From positions 750,001 through 814,000 of the forward strand of contig JABMCL010001555.1 of the NCBI GenBank assembly GCA_018857735.1: a stretch of 64,000 bases of DNA. Direction: 5' to 3'. Positions 1 to 11,650 of this stretch are shown piece by piece. Made by a program: the position numbers and the translations under genes. This stretch comes from Alviniconcha marisindica (lineage: Eukaryota > Mollusca > Gastropoda > Provannidae). Within the stretch, counting starts at the first letter, position 1. Every line of letters begins with the position of its first letter. A model generated the notes under the pieces. That model was given only the letters and a program-made list of their open reading frames with translations. It ran no database searches and was not told where the DNA came from.

Positions 1-125
1 GTGCATGATTGCCATGATCGTCACTTTCGTCGGAATTGTCGTCACTTCCATTGGTCTACGCAATGAAAACTTCCGGAAGAAATACCGCTTCTACATATCG
101 GGAATGGTCATCTTTTTTCTAGCAG
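1..125 (+). CDS. tmem47-like penultimate coding exon (left-truncated by the window)
   Basis: Open in frame 2 from base 2. It encodes one transmembrane helix, a short basic loop (NFRKKYRF) and the start of the next helix. It ends before GTGCGG with one base of a split codon. The downstream intron (126-1259) holds a SINE and a (GT)n tract. Confidence 0.8.
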
Positions 126-837
126 GTGCGGAGTTTTAATTTCTCAAGTGATTTCATTTAATTCGCTTCCTTGTGGTTTGTTATTGTTTTAAATGTTGCC
201 GTTTTGTTTTTGTCAGACATTCTTACGTTTGTGTTTGTGTGCGTGCGTGCGTGCGTGCGTGCGTGCGGCGTGTGTGCGTGCTGGTGTGTGTGTTGTGTAA
301 ATAACACAATAATTCGGGGGAGCGGGAAAGCTCAGTGGCAGAGCGCCGGATTTATGATTGAAAGGTCGCGGGTTCGAGTCCCGGCAGGAGCAGCAAAAGA
401 ATTTTCTTCTCTGGGGTCAACTTTCTGTGCCAACTCTCATTTCTCTACCCGTTCCACCCTGAGTTACCGCAGTTGCAGCACGTAAAAGATCCTGGTCATT
501 CTGCCAAAAGTGGAGAAGTCAGGTTACAGCTAAACACGCATGCACCCTAAGTAGCTTCGAATAAAGTAACACTGTAAACTGGTGCACGGTTGTACGGTGT
601 ACCACAGAACATGCGCCGAGGCGGCAGCAGTTCCACGTGGCACCAGCCGTGTAACAACCAAACAGCGTTGTAAGTAGGCCACTTCGTGAATATTGAAAAA
701 GCGTGCTGTGTAAAAGCTAGTCATTCATTCACAATAGCGCAGTGGGTCTGCTCGGAAGCAGAAAATAGCGCTATATAGTCGCCACTGTGAAGCGCTTAGG
801 GGTCATCCCGAGATGAGGCGCTCAACAAGTGTTCATA

Positions 838-873
<36 letters not shown>

Positions 874-1498
874 GGTGTGTGTGCGTGTGCGTGCGTGCGT
901 GCGTGCGCGCGCACGCGTAGTTTTGGCTAATGCGGTTTCCGGAATGGGACCGCGGAATACAATAGATCACCCTGCTCACAGCCACAGGTGATGCAAGCAG
1001 GTTCCTGTGGGGAGTGCCTATGCAGCATAACCAGGTACCAAAACGTGTGTTACTGTGCAGTAGTAGACAGATGGATGGTGGTTTATTTAACGGTGTAACA
1101 GTGAAAGAGACAAACTCGTGAGTTGACGAGTTTGGAACTGGTGTGAAAAGAATTTTGAATGTGTGATTCGTCCTGATGTGTGACCCTACGCGGTTGACGG
1201 AACGTTAAAATCCAAACGCCAGCTAACTACCCTCCCCCTTCCCAACATCTTCGTTTCAGATGCCATCCAGCTGATCTCTCTGGTCACCTTCCCGATCAAG
1301 TTCCTGGAAGAGATCAGCGATCGCCCGGAAGCACACTGGCACTTTGGTTGGGCCTACGGAATCGGCTGGGGCGCCGCCATCTTCATCTTCATAGCGGGCC
1401 TGCTTCTGCTGATCGACAAGGGGGCGGAGGAGATCGTGTACAGGGAGGTCACCGCCAAGAAGGAGGGGTTGGAGGAGGAGGCCGTTGAAGCCGTGTGA
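1..1498 (+). CDS. tmem47-like: TMEM47-like membrane protein, 3' part of gene (two exons, 5' end outside window)
   Basis: Coding segments 1..125 (frame starts at base 2) and 1260..1498 join across a GT-AG intron with a phase 1 split codon (G|AT = Asp). They give about 120 C-terminal residues. Three hydrophobic segments are visible: one at the very start (MIAMIVTFVGIVV), one around YISGMVIFFLADAIQL, and one in the motif FGWAYGIGWGAAIFIFIAG. The block LVTFPIKFLEEIS followed by HWHFGWAYGIGWGA matches the end of vertebrate TMEM47 (FPIKF/YPIKF block, then a G-x-G-x-x-WGA helix). TMEM47 is a four-pass claudin/PMP22-superfamily protein linked to cell junctions. The cytoplasmic tail is longer and more acidic than in vertebrates (ends EEEAVEAV). 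The first transmembrane helix and first extracellular loop lie outside the window. Family assignment is good; the exact orthologue is uncertain (other claudin-like or Clc-like proteins are possible). Confidence 0.8.
316..785 (+). mobile_element. tRNA-derived SINE, copy 1 (in tmem47-like intron)
   Basis: The head has polymerase III promoter boxes: A-box-like AGCTCAGTGGCAGAGCG and B box GGTTCGAGTCC near 372-382. A non-tRNA body of about 400 bp follows, ending in the module AGCAGAAAATAGCGCTATATAG. Body and tail are alignable by eye to the copy at 34297-34779 (opposite strand) and to a head-less copy at 27428-27730. The tRNA part does not fold as a functional tRNA (altered anticodon arm, no acceptor-stem pairing that I can see), so it is called a retroposon. 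Confidence 0.8.
841..912 (+). repeat. (GT)n/(GC)n microsatellite
   Basis: Near-pure GT dinucleotides passing into GTGC and CGCG steps. The alternating purine-pyrimidine sequence could adopt Z-DNA. Confidence 0.9.
1260..1498 (+). CDS. tmem47-like terminal coding exon
   Basis: Acceptor is TTTCAG at 1254-1259. It is open for 79 codons to TGA at 1496-1498. It carries the end of helix 3, the PIKF motif, an acidic/His loop, helix 4 and a charged tail. GC content is clearly higher than in the flanks. Confidence 0.85.
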
Positions 1499-2163
1499 AC
1501 ACCTAGGCCTTTTTTGTTTTGATTGAATGGGTAACGCTGTGATTATTTGACCTTGTCCTTGACCTTGACCTCGAATTGTGTGCGGCCGAGTCCTGGTTTG
1601 ATTTGAAGACGTGACGTGGCGTTGACGCGGACTGGGTCTGTTAGTGTGACCGTTATGGGCTACGTCACGGGGTGTCCGGGCCGTTGTGCCAGTGTTGCTT
1701 CGTGTCTTGACGTCCTGTGGAAGAATTTGGCACGAAACGTCTGGACTCTGTTTGAACAAGGGATGGTACCAGAAGTCGGGACATAGTATGAAAAGAACCC
1801 CACGCGCCCTGAGTCTGATCAAGGGGTGGTACCAGAAGTCGGGACAGAGGCCTAGTATGTAAAGAACCCCACGGCACAAATATCGTGGAAGTGACTACAG
1901 AATTGCGTGAGCCCAGCGGGTACTGATGTTGTCCCTGTTGTTGAGGAACAACGGCACCACGTGGACCTCGCCACTGAGATGCCCCCACCCGCAGTCTGCT
2001 GTCCAGTTTTGCTTCCTTCTTGCATTCATTGTTTGCTAACCTTACAAGATACTAAGTTAATGCTATACATTACACTATACTACGCGGTGTTCTTGGAGGA
2101 AGTCAAGTTTTAGGTCCAAATGAACCTGATAATTGTGACTGACAGGGACGCACGCGCTCGAGC

Positions 2164-2164
<1 letters not shown>

Positions 2165-2217
<53 letters not shown>
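2165..2217 (+). repeat. (GT)n microsatellite
   Basis: About 26 GT units, almost uninterrupted. Confidence 0.95.
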
Positions 2218-2218
<1 letters not shown>

Positions 2219-4395
2219 CTCACGTCTGCGCTCTTGTTTGTTCCGTACGCCTCAACAACTGGAAGACAGTGTGCCCCACAAAGTGCCCTTGCTCATTATC
2301 CTTTATCACAAGAGTTGCTGTTTTAACGCCACGGTGATACTCTATGGGCCTGACTGATGACTTAGTATCCGTTATCACAAGAGTAGCTGTTCCAACGGCA
2401 CAGTGATAAAGCCGCGTCAGTGAACTATTATGAGTTTATTGGCGTGGTTTACAATTCGACTCCCCACTCCCCTGAAGAAGAAGAAAAAATAGACTGAAGA
2501 TTTGAAACATACACCGCAGTATGGATGCACGACTACTTAAAACACTGATTTTTCCGCATAACTGACTGTCGCAGTTTGGTATGCATGTATGTTGTTGCTG
2601 TTCCTTTCGGGTGTCTGAGCACTATCACCGTTTTCAGCAACTCGATGGAATTACTGTTACACCACGTGTTGGCCCCACTGTCTGTGATTCCCGTTCATGT
2701 GCCAGTGCTCACTGCAGTCGAAGCACACTCCGAGCATCGCTTTCCGGCACCTTCTTCCAAACTCAGCCAGATTTAGTTACGCCACTGAAGGGGCACTCTT
2801 TATCTCCGCGCAGCTGTCCACCGACGCGGTCAGCGCCCTCCGAAAGGTTTGGGTACTAATAAGACTGCAGAAGCAACCTAGCGTTTTGTCCCTAATATGT
2901 CATCTGACATCCGAGGACATTAAGAACCAAGTAGTAACCTAGCGCCCAAGCACGCATGTGACCATGAGGCGCTCCCACTCCGAGTAAAAAGAGAGTTCCG
3001 TCTCGATTCAAACGATTTTGGTTTGATTTGAGCTGGCGTAAGCAACATGGTCAGTTATAAAACAAACGTCTCTGTGATATAATTTGAATTGTTTTAACAA
3101 ACTTACTATTGTTTGAGCATCGACAAAAAGATGCTCATTAGCTGACAGTTTTCAGGAACCTATGGCGTAACTAAATACGGCAGTGGTTGAAAGAAGGATG
3201 TCGTAAACCAGTGCTTGGAGTTTGCAGTCGAAGCTGAGCTTGCCGTGATTAACCTGGTTTGAGAGAAATCGACTGTTTCGGGTGTTCCTAACGTCGTCCA
3301 TGCCATAATGTGTTATGTATTTTGTTTCTCCATCCTCTCGTTGTCAAATCGTTATCTATATGGTTAGGCCCGGTCCTCTTGTGTTCTGTTGCGCCATTCT
3401 CGCCTTAAATTGTTATTTAACAAAACATTTTTTTGTAATAACTATTATTATCAGCCATTTAAAATTGTTATTTATCTTGTATGCGGCCCTTCCGTTGCTT
3501 CACCGTTTAAAATTATTTGTGATGTTATATGCGGCCCTTCCGTTGCTTCATCATTCTCCTGTTATTGAAGTTGCTATTTATACCCGAGGATGGTTTGTCT
3601 CCAGCAGTTGCAGTGTTCAAATTCAGCCTTGTTTTACAAGGATTTAAATGAATTTCCCATTTTTCTGTCAACTTTGTGTTCGAATACGCGTGTGCGCATG
3701 CGTGAGTCTCTAGTTAACTGATTTTCTGCAGGCCCACGGGGAAAAAAGAAAAGAAAAGGACCAATACAGGAAATGCCCAAAAACAAGAACACACAAACTA
3801 CCAAGCGCGCGCGCACGCACGCACACACACACACACACACGAGCTTCTGCGTCATCATTTCTGTATTTTTTTTATTATGACAATCTTGGTTCAGACATAC
3901 TTACAACGTCACCAGTGTTGGGTGCCCAGTATGATACAGTAAAATGACACGTTCGCTTCATGCTCTGTCGCTAAACAAGGCGCGCACAGTGACATGCGTT
4001 CACGACTCAACAACCATGCTCATTCGAACTCGTCAACGCACGACCTATTTCTTCCGTCGATCACTGAGGCAAATCAGTTACCACTCAGCGCCTTATTGAA
4101 GGCGTTATCACTAGTTCTACAATCTCTTGCCGTGTTTGCCACACCTCCCAGTCCCAGTCAACATTGGTGATTCGCACAATTTCACAGCACACTCGCACGC
4201 ATGCACACACACACAAAACACTTGCACACACACACACACACTCACAGGAGACCCTGTGAAAAAGAATTGCAGCTTCGCCGGTGTGGTTTGTTTGAGAAGG
4301 ACAGTGAGACTGCTCTCTGGCGTCAATGTTGGAAACAAATTGCTGAAAAGTTCGGTTGGTGTCGCAGGCATGTTGTTAAAAAAAAACTCTCTCTT

Positions 4396-4404
4396 ACACA
4401 CACA

Positions 4405-4464
<60 letters not shown>
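4396..4464 (+). repeat. (CA)n microsatellite
   Basis: About 34 CA units with one interruption. The long open frames read through it on both strands are repeat artefacts. Confidence 0.95.
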
Positions 4465-4466
<2 letters not shown>

Positions 4467-7400
4467 CACATAAATAATACAATCAACAGAAAGCAGACAC
4501 GGAGCACTTGCCTACACCAAGTGCACACGGTACACAATATACAGTTTCAAACGGTGAAAAACCTACAGTACGTATGTATGTCACATCCACTAATAACACA
4601 ATTGTACAGGCAGCCGTTTACAAAGTAACAAACACAAATAAGCAGCTATAGCAATTATGAAAGATGACAGATATGCATTGTACACAACACAGTTTGGCTA
4701 GCTCGGCTTTGTGCTTTCTGACCCAAAAAACACACAAAAAGAAACATAATAATAATGATCAATAATAATAAATGAATCACAGAGCAAATGCTCAAGTGAC
4801 TCCCATTCAAATATTTCATTGTTCTGTCACTCCTCCCATGACCTTACACATAGTTAAGGGTGGCCTAAACCAACTGAATCAACAAAGTGTATGATTTATT
4901 AGCATGCCCAGTTTCACACATCTTGCTTACTCTGTGCCACACAAACTCAAACACTGATGTTTTTTTGCTGGGGCATGAAATGCCTCATTTCTTGCTTAAA
5001 CAGTACTGGCCAAACCTGAATGCTGACATTTTTATCTTGCCATGAAATGTCTTATGTCCCCCGAACATATGTTCAAGTCACTAAAACCAGTGTGAAACAA
5101 TCACCCAAAGTTTGCACTTCCTTTTCATCTTTTTAATGCCCCGGCAAACCCGAAAATCGACAAAGGTCACCAAAACTAGCATAAAATATTAAAAAAGGAC
5201 GATCAATGGCGTTATTATTATGCAAAGTTTGGAAGCTCTCACTTGCGCAGTTTCTGACAAAAAGCTGGAGGGAAAATGGGGGAGGGGGGGGCTGTCACGC
5301 ACATAAAACCATTCACACAGAATCAGTGCAAGTGAGGGAGTTATATGGCTCCTGTGGTCTCAATGTCCAATCATCACTAATAAGACCATGAAGCTTTCAG
5401 GAGTAAAAAAAGGTCAACAGCTGTAATTACAAAACATTTTTTTGTAATAACTATTATTATCAGTATTGATTTTCTGCCCAAATATTCCAGTCTTTAAAAA
5501 ATCAAATATATATATATATAAGATTATTTTTTTTAAAGGTTTGCTGTTGTTGAAACAGCACCAAAAACAAAACAGAAAAAAAGACCAACCTGCTTCAAGG
5601 TGTGCATGTGTAAAAAAAAAAAGTCTAGCACCATCAGTGCTTCATTCACTGTTAGTATCAGCATAACTTCAAGAGCACACCCTGTCACTGCAGAACTTTT
5701 CAGCTAAGTAGTATATTACATTTCATTAAGATTCAGCATCACATTCTATCGCTATTCAGCTAGAATTTCCCTGCATAATACAGTACAATGCTGTTTGAGA
5801 AAACTCCGAAGAGGCCAGAGAACTTGCAAATATCACTAATTCGTGTTAACAATAATATGAACAGAAAACACCTGGAACCCCAACAAAGTGTCACTGCTAT
5901 CTGGCACATACACTGTCTGCGTTTGTATCATTGCACTCTACCAGGGGCGAGTACAAGTACAACTTCAACCCTACCGCTCTGGAAGAGAAAATCAGCAGTT
6001 ACACCATACTCTTCTGTTAGTGACCAAAAATCCGCTACCTGACCACAACCATTAACAGCATTATCAAGGTAAAAGCTGTGGCACTTTCGACAGTCCTGAA
6101 AATACACTGGGTGTGTGGGTTGAGGATGCAGCAGAAGGTTGTCAGCAGCCAGACCTCTGTGTAGATCCAAGGAGCAAAGTGTCCAGAAAAAGATGAGTTT
6201 CAACATCTGAAATCTTGTTAAACTTTCAACAGCCGACGTGTCTAACTAATAGCCAAGGTGTCTAACTTTCAATAGCCAATGTGTCTAACTTTCAACATCC
6301 GATGTGTGACGCTCCTGCTATGACAAGCATGCAAAAAGATTGTGGCAGTAGGCACCCTCTCTCACCCAAGAGGCCTAGCAAGCCCTAAAGCTGGCTGACC
6401 AGCAAGAACACACCACAGGCCCGCATGCTTGATGGGGACAATCTCTCACATGGGTTTCTGATGAGTTAACATTTCCTGGCACTTTTTAAACAAATGATCA
6501 CATCAGCCAATCACATGCATTTAATGCCAGGAAGTACTGTTGTTTGACCAAAATGATGCCACCAGAGAAAATAATTATAAGTCCAAATCAGAAATGCCCC
6601 ACAAACCAATTTCAAAACAAAGGCTTCAGGGACTGAGGAGGGTACATCTGTTGTGTGATCATCCAGATGTGAAGTTTTGAAAGCGCAGGTGACTGGACCA
6701 TTTCATGACTTGAGAAGGAGGAACGATTTCTCATACAGGGATTCTGCAACCCGACACAACTAGACACATGTGACCTTCATTACAGCATTCCTGATGAGGT
6801 ACCAGTACACAAGTAAGGTAGACTCATATTCTGTCATAGTGGGATATTGTTTTACATGATACCAAAAGGAAAGGACATGCTCTGATCATGTTGTAAACAA
6901 AATCAGGTTACATTTACGTACATTTACAGACTGTGCATTAAAACAAACAGGTCAATGGTCCACCTACACATATGTATTGTTTCCTATACATCTAACAACA
7001 TAACTATCAAGGCAGCAGCAACTCACAAATAGTTTTGAGCGGATAATCCTTCAAAGACCCTGTGTAAAACAAATTAAAGTACATAAATATACAAACAAAT
7101 CAACATGGGACTGCAAAAAAAGAAGAGTAAACTAATTTAAAGAAGCAAAGCTAAAAAAGAAAGGGGTAATTGAAAGAATTGTGTATCATCTTAGTTATAA
7201 CCCAAATTACGACTGAATGTGAAACAACACGCAGCAAGGAAATTTACTGCACAGCAAGCATAATCTATCAGAAGGGAAGCTGAAACAATCTCAGATTCCA
7301 TGAGATAATTTTTGTTAAAGAATTCTTGCCAAAATCATACACAAAAACAAACACTGCCCTTTTGATATGGCCTGCAAACTGTATAACAGGCAACGCACAG

Positions 7401-8431
7401 GGCACTCAACAGCCTGAATTCATTAAAATGATTCTGTATCAAAATGTTGTCATGATAAAACATATCAAAGAACTTTCATGGCTCCACACATTCTGGGTGA
7501 TTGGAAAAGGTTCCCCTCCCACCCATGAAAAAAATAAAATAAATAAACTGTCCAATAAAAAATATTGCACACAAAACTTCAGCTGGTTCTTCTGAAAAAA
7601 AATTCTTTTTCTTCCCCCCAGCTTTTTCCCAGAAGACTAGCAGATAAGGGCTAATTACCTGCACATAAACACTTTCCTCCTAAAATGGCGTTATCTACAC
7701 TAGACAAGGACCATCTTAACTATGCTTGATAGCCCATCTTAATTAAACAGGCTCAAGAAAGCTTATGACAAGCAGTGATCATGTAAATATGGGCCCAGTT
7801 TTCAACAACAAAACATTTATCCATTTCTATTATTTTAAAGATGCATATCTTAGGAGGTATTTCACACTTTTTATAAAGAAGTGGCCATTGTAAGATTTAT
7901 GAATTTAAAACAAATATATAAGCATAATTATGTCCACTTTTAAAACCGTACACATGCATTTGTTGTCAAAGTCTGAGCAGTGTCCACCCTACCTTGCCGT
8001 TTAATTCAGCTTTAAAAGCTGAACTATTACCTGAGCCCTATTCTTAGTTGCACACAGACATGATGATCTTATATTTAAGTTATAAACCACTTTTCAAACT
8101 CTTGTTCAGTCATAACCCATCTATAACCCATGTTCCACCCAATCACAAGCACTGACCACCAGCTTCATGGAAAATCAGGAAATGCTCAAAACATTATGAG
8201 AAAAGATGAGGAGGGAACAAAAAATGACATGACCATCAGCTTAATTATTAGATGCCAGATGCTGCAAGTTCTACTGAGTATTGATTTGCAGTTCCCCTTT
8301 AAATGGTAATGCAGAAAATTAGCAATGCATGCCAAATTAATAACGGATCAAAGGCAAAGAAACAAATCACAAAAGCACTGATAAGGCAAGAAATGCACCC
8401 ACACACTCCCTCTTTCTCTCACATGCACACA

Positions 8432-8463
<32 letters not shown>

Positions 8464-10079
8464 TTGTCTCGTGAACAGACTGTATCAAAACATTAGTAAG
8501 TTTCGAGCAACCATGACCACATGAAACTCTTATCAAACTAAGAGATTTCCGATAAGCAAAGATTATAATACATGTATACAAAAAATGCACATGCACCCAG
8601 CTCAGTCTGCAGACACACACACTATTATCTGGTTTAGAAAGCCCTTGTCACTACACCATTGGGACGAATCCATTCCTCAAATATGTGTACTAGTGAACCA
8701 GCTCCGTGCCTCAACTGCTCAGATCGTACCTAGTAAACACTGTTGTTTACATTCATTGCTTTTTGTTACTGAAGTATGCAAGATGTAGAGCAGATGAGTG
8801 GGAATATTTAATAATTTATGCTGCAGAAGAAAATGTTATGCTGTAGTTGTGTCTTTGTGAATGTTTGCATATATCTGCACAAACGTGTATACACACAAAA
8901 ACATAAGAAAGCAAGCATACCCCCCCCCCCCCCCCCCAATACACACACACACACACGCTGCTCTGTACTGTACCATTCCCTAAAGACTTTTTTCAGACTT
9001 CATGAAATAAACAAAAACAAAGAGAAAACAAAGTCTTCAGTACAAGAGATGAGAACAAGTTTTGTCACGAGTAACGCCCAACAGACTATGAAAATCAGTC
9101 GTTCTGAAGAAATGGCAGAGCATCATCTTCACCATTTTGACACTGCCAGCGTCGTAAGCGCATATTCCTGCATTTTCTCCTCTATGCTGAAAATGTCTCC
9201 TACTGGTAACTGGACAAATCCATAAAAAAGTGAACACACTTCAACGGGTGAAGATACATTTTACCCTATGGTCGGTTCTGCACATGATCACACAACGGTA
9301 CATAAAGAATACAAAAACATGCCCCTCTTTTGCAACACCAAGCACATGAGACTAAGTTTCCCTTGAGAAACATTGTGTCACTGGAGCTGGCAGACATTTA
9401 ACATGATGAAGCTGGTCTCACTCAGAAAATCCACTGATAAATGCAGCTACAGCAAGTCCTGACATCCACAAAGAGCTACAAGAGACAGTGTCAGGCTGAT
9501 GTGGGTGAAATAAAATACTTATGCTTCACAGATAATGAGCATGTGCAGGTAATGATGAGATGGTGTTTCAGATAACATCCGATCTGCTTTCCTGAATATT
9601 ATCATAATTTCCTTCTTTTAATTCTCAAAAGATTTACATAACATGAATTTGGAACAAGAAGAGCAAATGCTGAGACAACTAGCATTCAAAACAGGAAGAT
9701 GGAACTCACGATTTTTTTTTCTTTTCAAACACTCTGTGACCTAAACAGTGGGTTATGGTCACGAAACCCAGTAGGAACATGTACAACGTGAACTTCAAAG
9801 GTTAATCATTATCATGCAGTTTCATAGAACTAGATGAAGCATCTAGAAAAATGCCAACATAAAGCGTTTCGCAGAGGAAGGAAATCATCAGCTGTCTCCC
9901 TTTAAAAGCTTTATGCTCACGAGCATGCCCATACACATTTATATATTAATAACGTTCATGTTCAATTGTTTTCTTGAATGTAGTGTGTGAAGGGCTTTGG
10001 GTTGAGCACAACTCTCTCATGTGCAATCCCTGGACTGAGGTAGAGAATGGTCAGACATTGGTGTTAAATAGTCCTCAGT

Positions 10080-11200
10080 GAAAATTAATCATCTGTCTCT
10101 GTTCCAGCACTGCTGGTCCTTTCTTCGTGACGCTGTTTCTCTCGGCCAGAATCATCTGTCATTTCTTTACAACACTCTCTTCTTCTTCTGTGATCATGTG
10201 TCCTTTCTCTGGGGCACTACCTGTTCATCTATGATCACCTGTCCTTTCTCCGCAACACTACCCTTGTCATCTACGATCATCTGGCCATTCTTAGGCGCAC
10301 TATCTATTCCTCTGCGATCATCCGACACTTTTTTGGACGCTACAAGTCTGATCCTCTGTGCTATTCTTTGAGGCACTACCCATTCCTCTGTGATCATCTG
10401 ACCTTTCTTTGGGACACTATCCATTCCTCTATGGTCAACTGATCCTTTTATGGGACACTTATCTGTTCCTCCACGATCATCTTTGGGACAGCACCCATTC
10501 CTCTGGGATCATCTGTTGATTCTTAGCAATACTCTCTCTTCCTCCACCATTACCCGTGATCTGATCTTTCTTTGGTGCACTAACTGTTCCTCCATAATCA
10601 CCTGATGATTATTTGAAACACTGTCTGCTTCGCTCTGATCAGTCCTTTCTCTGGGGCACTGTCTAAGCCTTTAAAATCATCTCGCCTTTCTTCGGGACAC
10701 TAAGTCCTGTCTCTTCGTCCCACCTTGGCACACTTCCTGTTCCTTAAATATCATCTGCCCTTTCTTTGGCATTCTCTGTTCTTCTGGATGGTGATCTGAC
10801 CTTTTCCAAAGACACACAAGCTGCCTTTCTTAGGAACACCCTTTACCTGGGATCATAATTACGACTTTTATGTCCTTTCTTTATCAACTGCTCCTGGATG
10901 ATCATCAGTTATTTATGCAGTATAATCTGACCTTGGTGATCACGTCCTTTTGTTTACTAGAATCCAATTACATTATCTGTTCCTCACCTATCCTCTGAGA
11001 CTTCACAAATGATTGTCTATCTTTCCCTTGCAACCATAATTATATGTTCCCAGAGTGGGTGCTAAAAATCATACTTACTTATTCATTCATTATTGTTCCC
11101 AGATGATCACCTGTCCTTTCCAGGTGGTGTAATCTCACCAGTCCATTCTTTGACAGTCTGCGGGGTTTTTTTTCTCTCCCTAAGGTGACACTAATCTGTT
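10080..11200 (+). repeat. Degenerate minisatellite, unit about 45-60 bp
   Basis: The core ATCATCTGxCCTTTCTTxGG followed by GCACTA and CTGTTCCTC recurs more than fifteen times with many substitutions and length changes. It grades into the cleaner 106-bp array downstream. It lacks a reading frame and lies on the dvl 3' side. Confidence 0.75.
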
Positions 11201-11650
11201 CTCCTTCAATAACCTGTCCTCTCATTGGCTGCCTGTCCCTTACTTGGTGACACTGCCTGCTCCAAGATAACTGTCTACACTTCCCTTCAAGGTGACACTA
11301 TTCATTTCCCTCTGATCACCTGTCCTTTCTCTGACTGCCCGTCCTTTACTTGGTAAAACTGCCTGCTCCAAGATGACTGACTACACACCCCTTCGAGGTG
11401 GCACTATTCATTTCCCTCTGATCACCTGTCCTTTCTCTGACTGCCCGTCCTTTACTTGGTAACACTACCTGCTCCAAGATGACTGACTACACACCTCTTC
11501 GAGGTGACACTATTCATTTCCTTCTGATCACCTGTCCTTTCTCTGACTGCCCGTCCTTTACTTGGTAAAGCTGCCTGCTCCAAGATGACTGACTACACTT
11601 CTCTTCAAGGTGATGCTATTCATTTCCCTTTGATCACCTGTTTGTGCTTG
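11200..11650 (+). repeat. 106-bp tandem repeat, about 4 copies
   Basis: The block TCTGATCACCTGTCCTTTCT restarts at 11311, 11417 and 11523, and a diverged copy follows near 11629, giving a period of 106. An earlier diverged copy begins near 11205. Each unit also carries CTGCCCGTCCTTTACTTGGT and GCTCCAAGATGACTGACTAC. It looks like a recently homogenised part of the older array to its left. Confidence 0.9.

Larger units (their letters stand above)
1499..10070. other. Intergenic/3' UTR space between tmem47-like and dvl, left part
   Basis: I see no supportable coding exon here on either strand. The first part probably includes the tmem47-like 3' UTR. The rest is AT-rich with short tracts: (GT)n at 2165-2217, (CA)n at 3811-3840 and 4396-4464, (CT)n at 8433-8464 and poly-C near 8920-8936. 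A 34-nt word ending ATTATTATCAG occurs identically near 3420 and 5430. Confidence 0.6.

Noticed and set aside
316..390. Functional tRNA gene
   Set aside because: A and B boxes are present, but the anticodon arm is degenerate, the acceptor stem does not pair, and a long SINE body follows with other copies elsewhere.
1256..1988. Minus-strand frames of 207 and 107 codons
   Set aside because: Shadows of the tmem47-like terminal exon and its GC-rich 3' flank.
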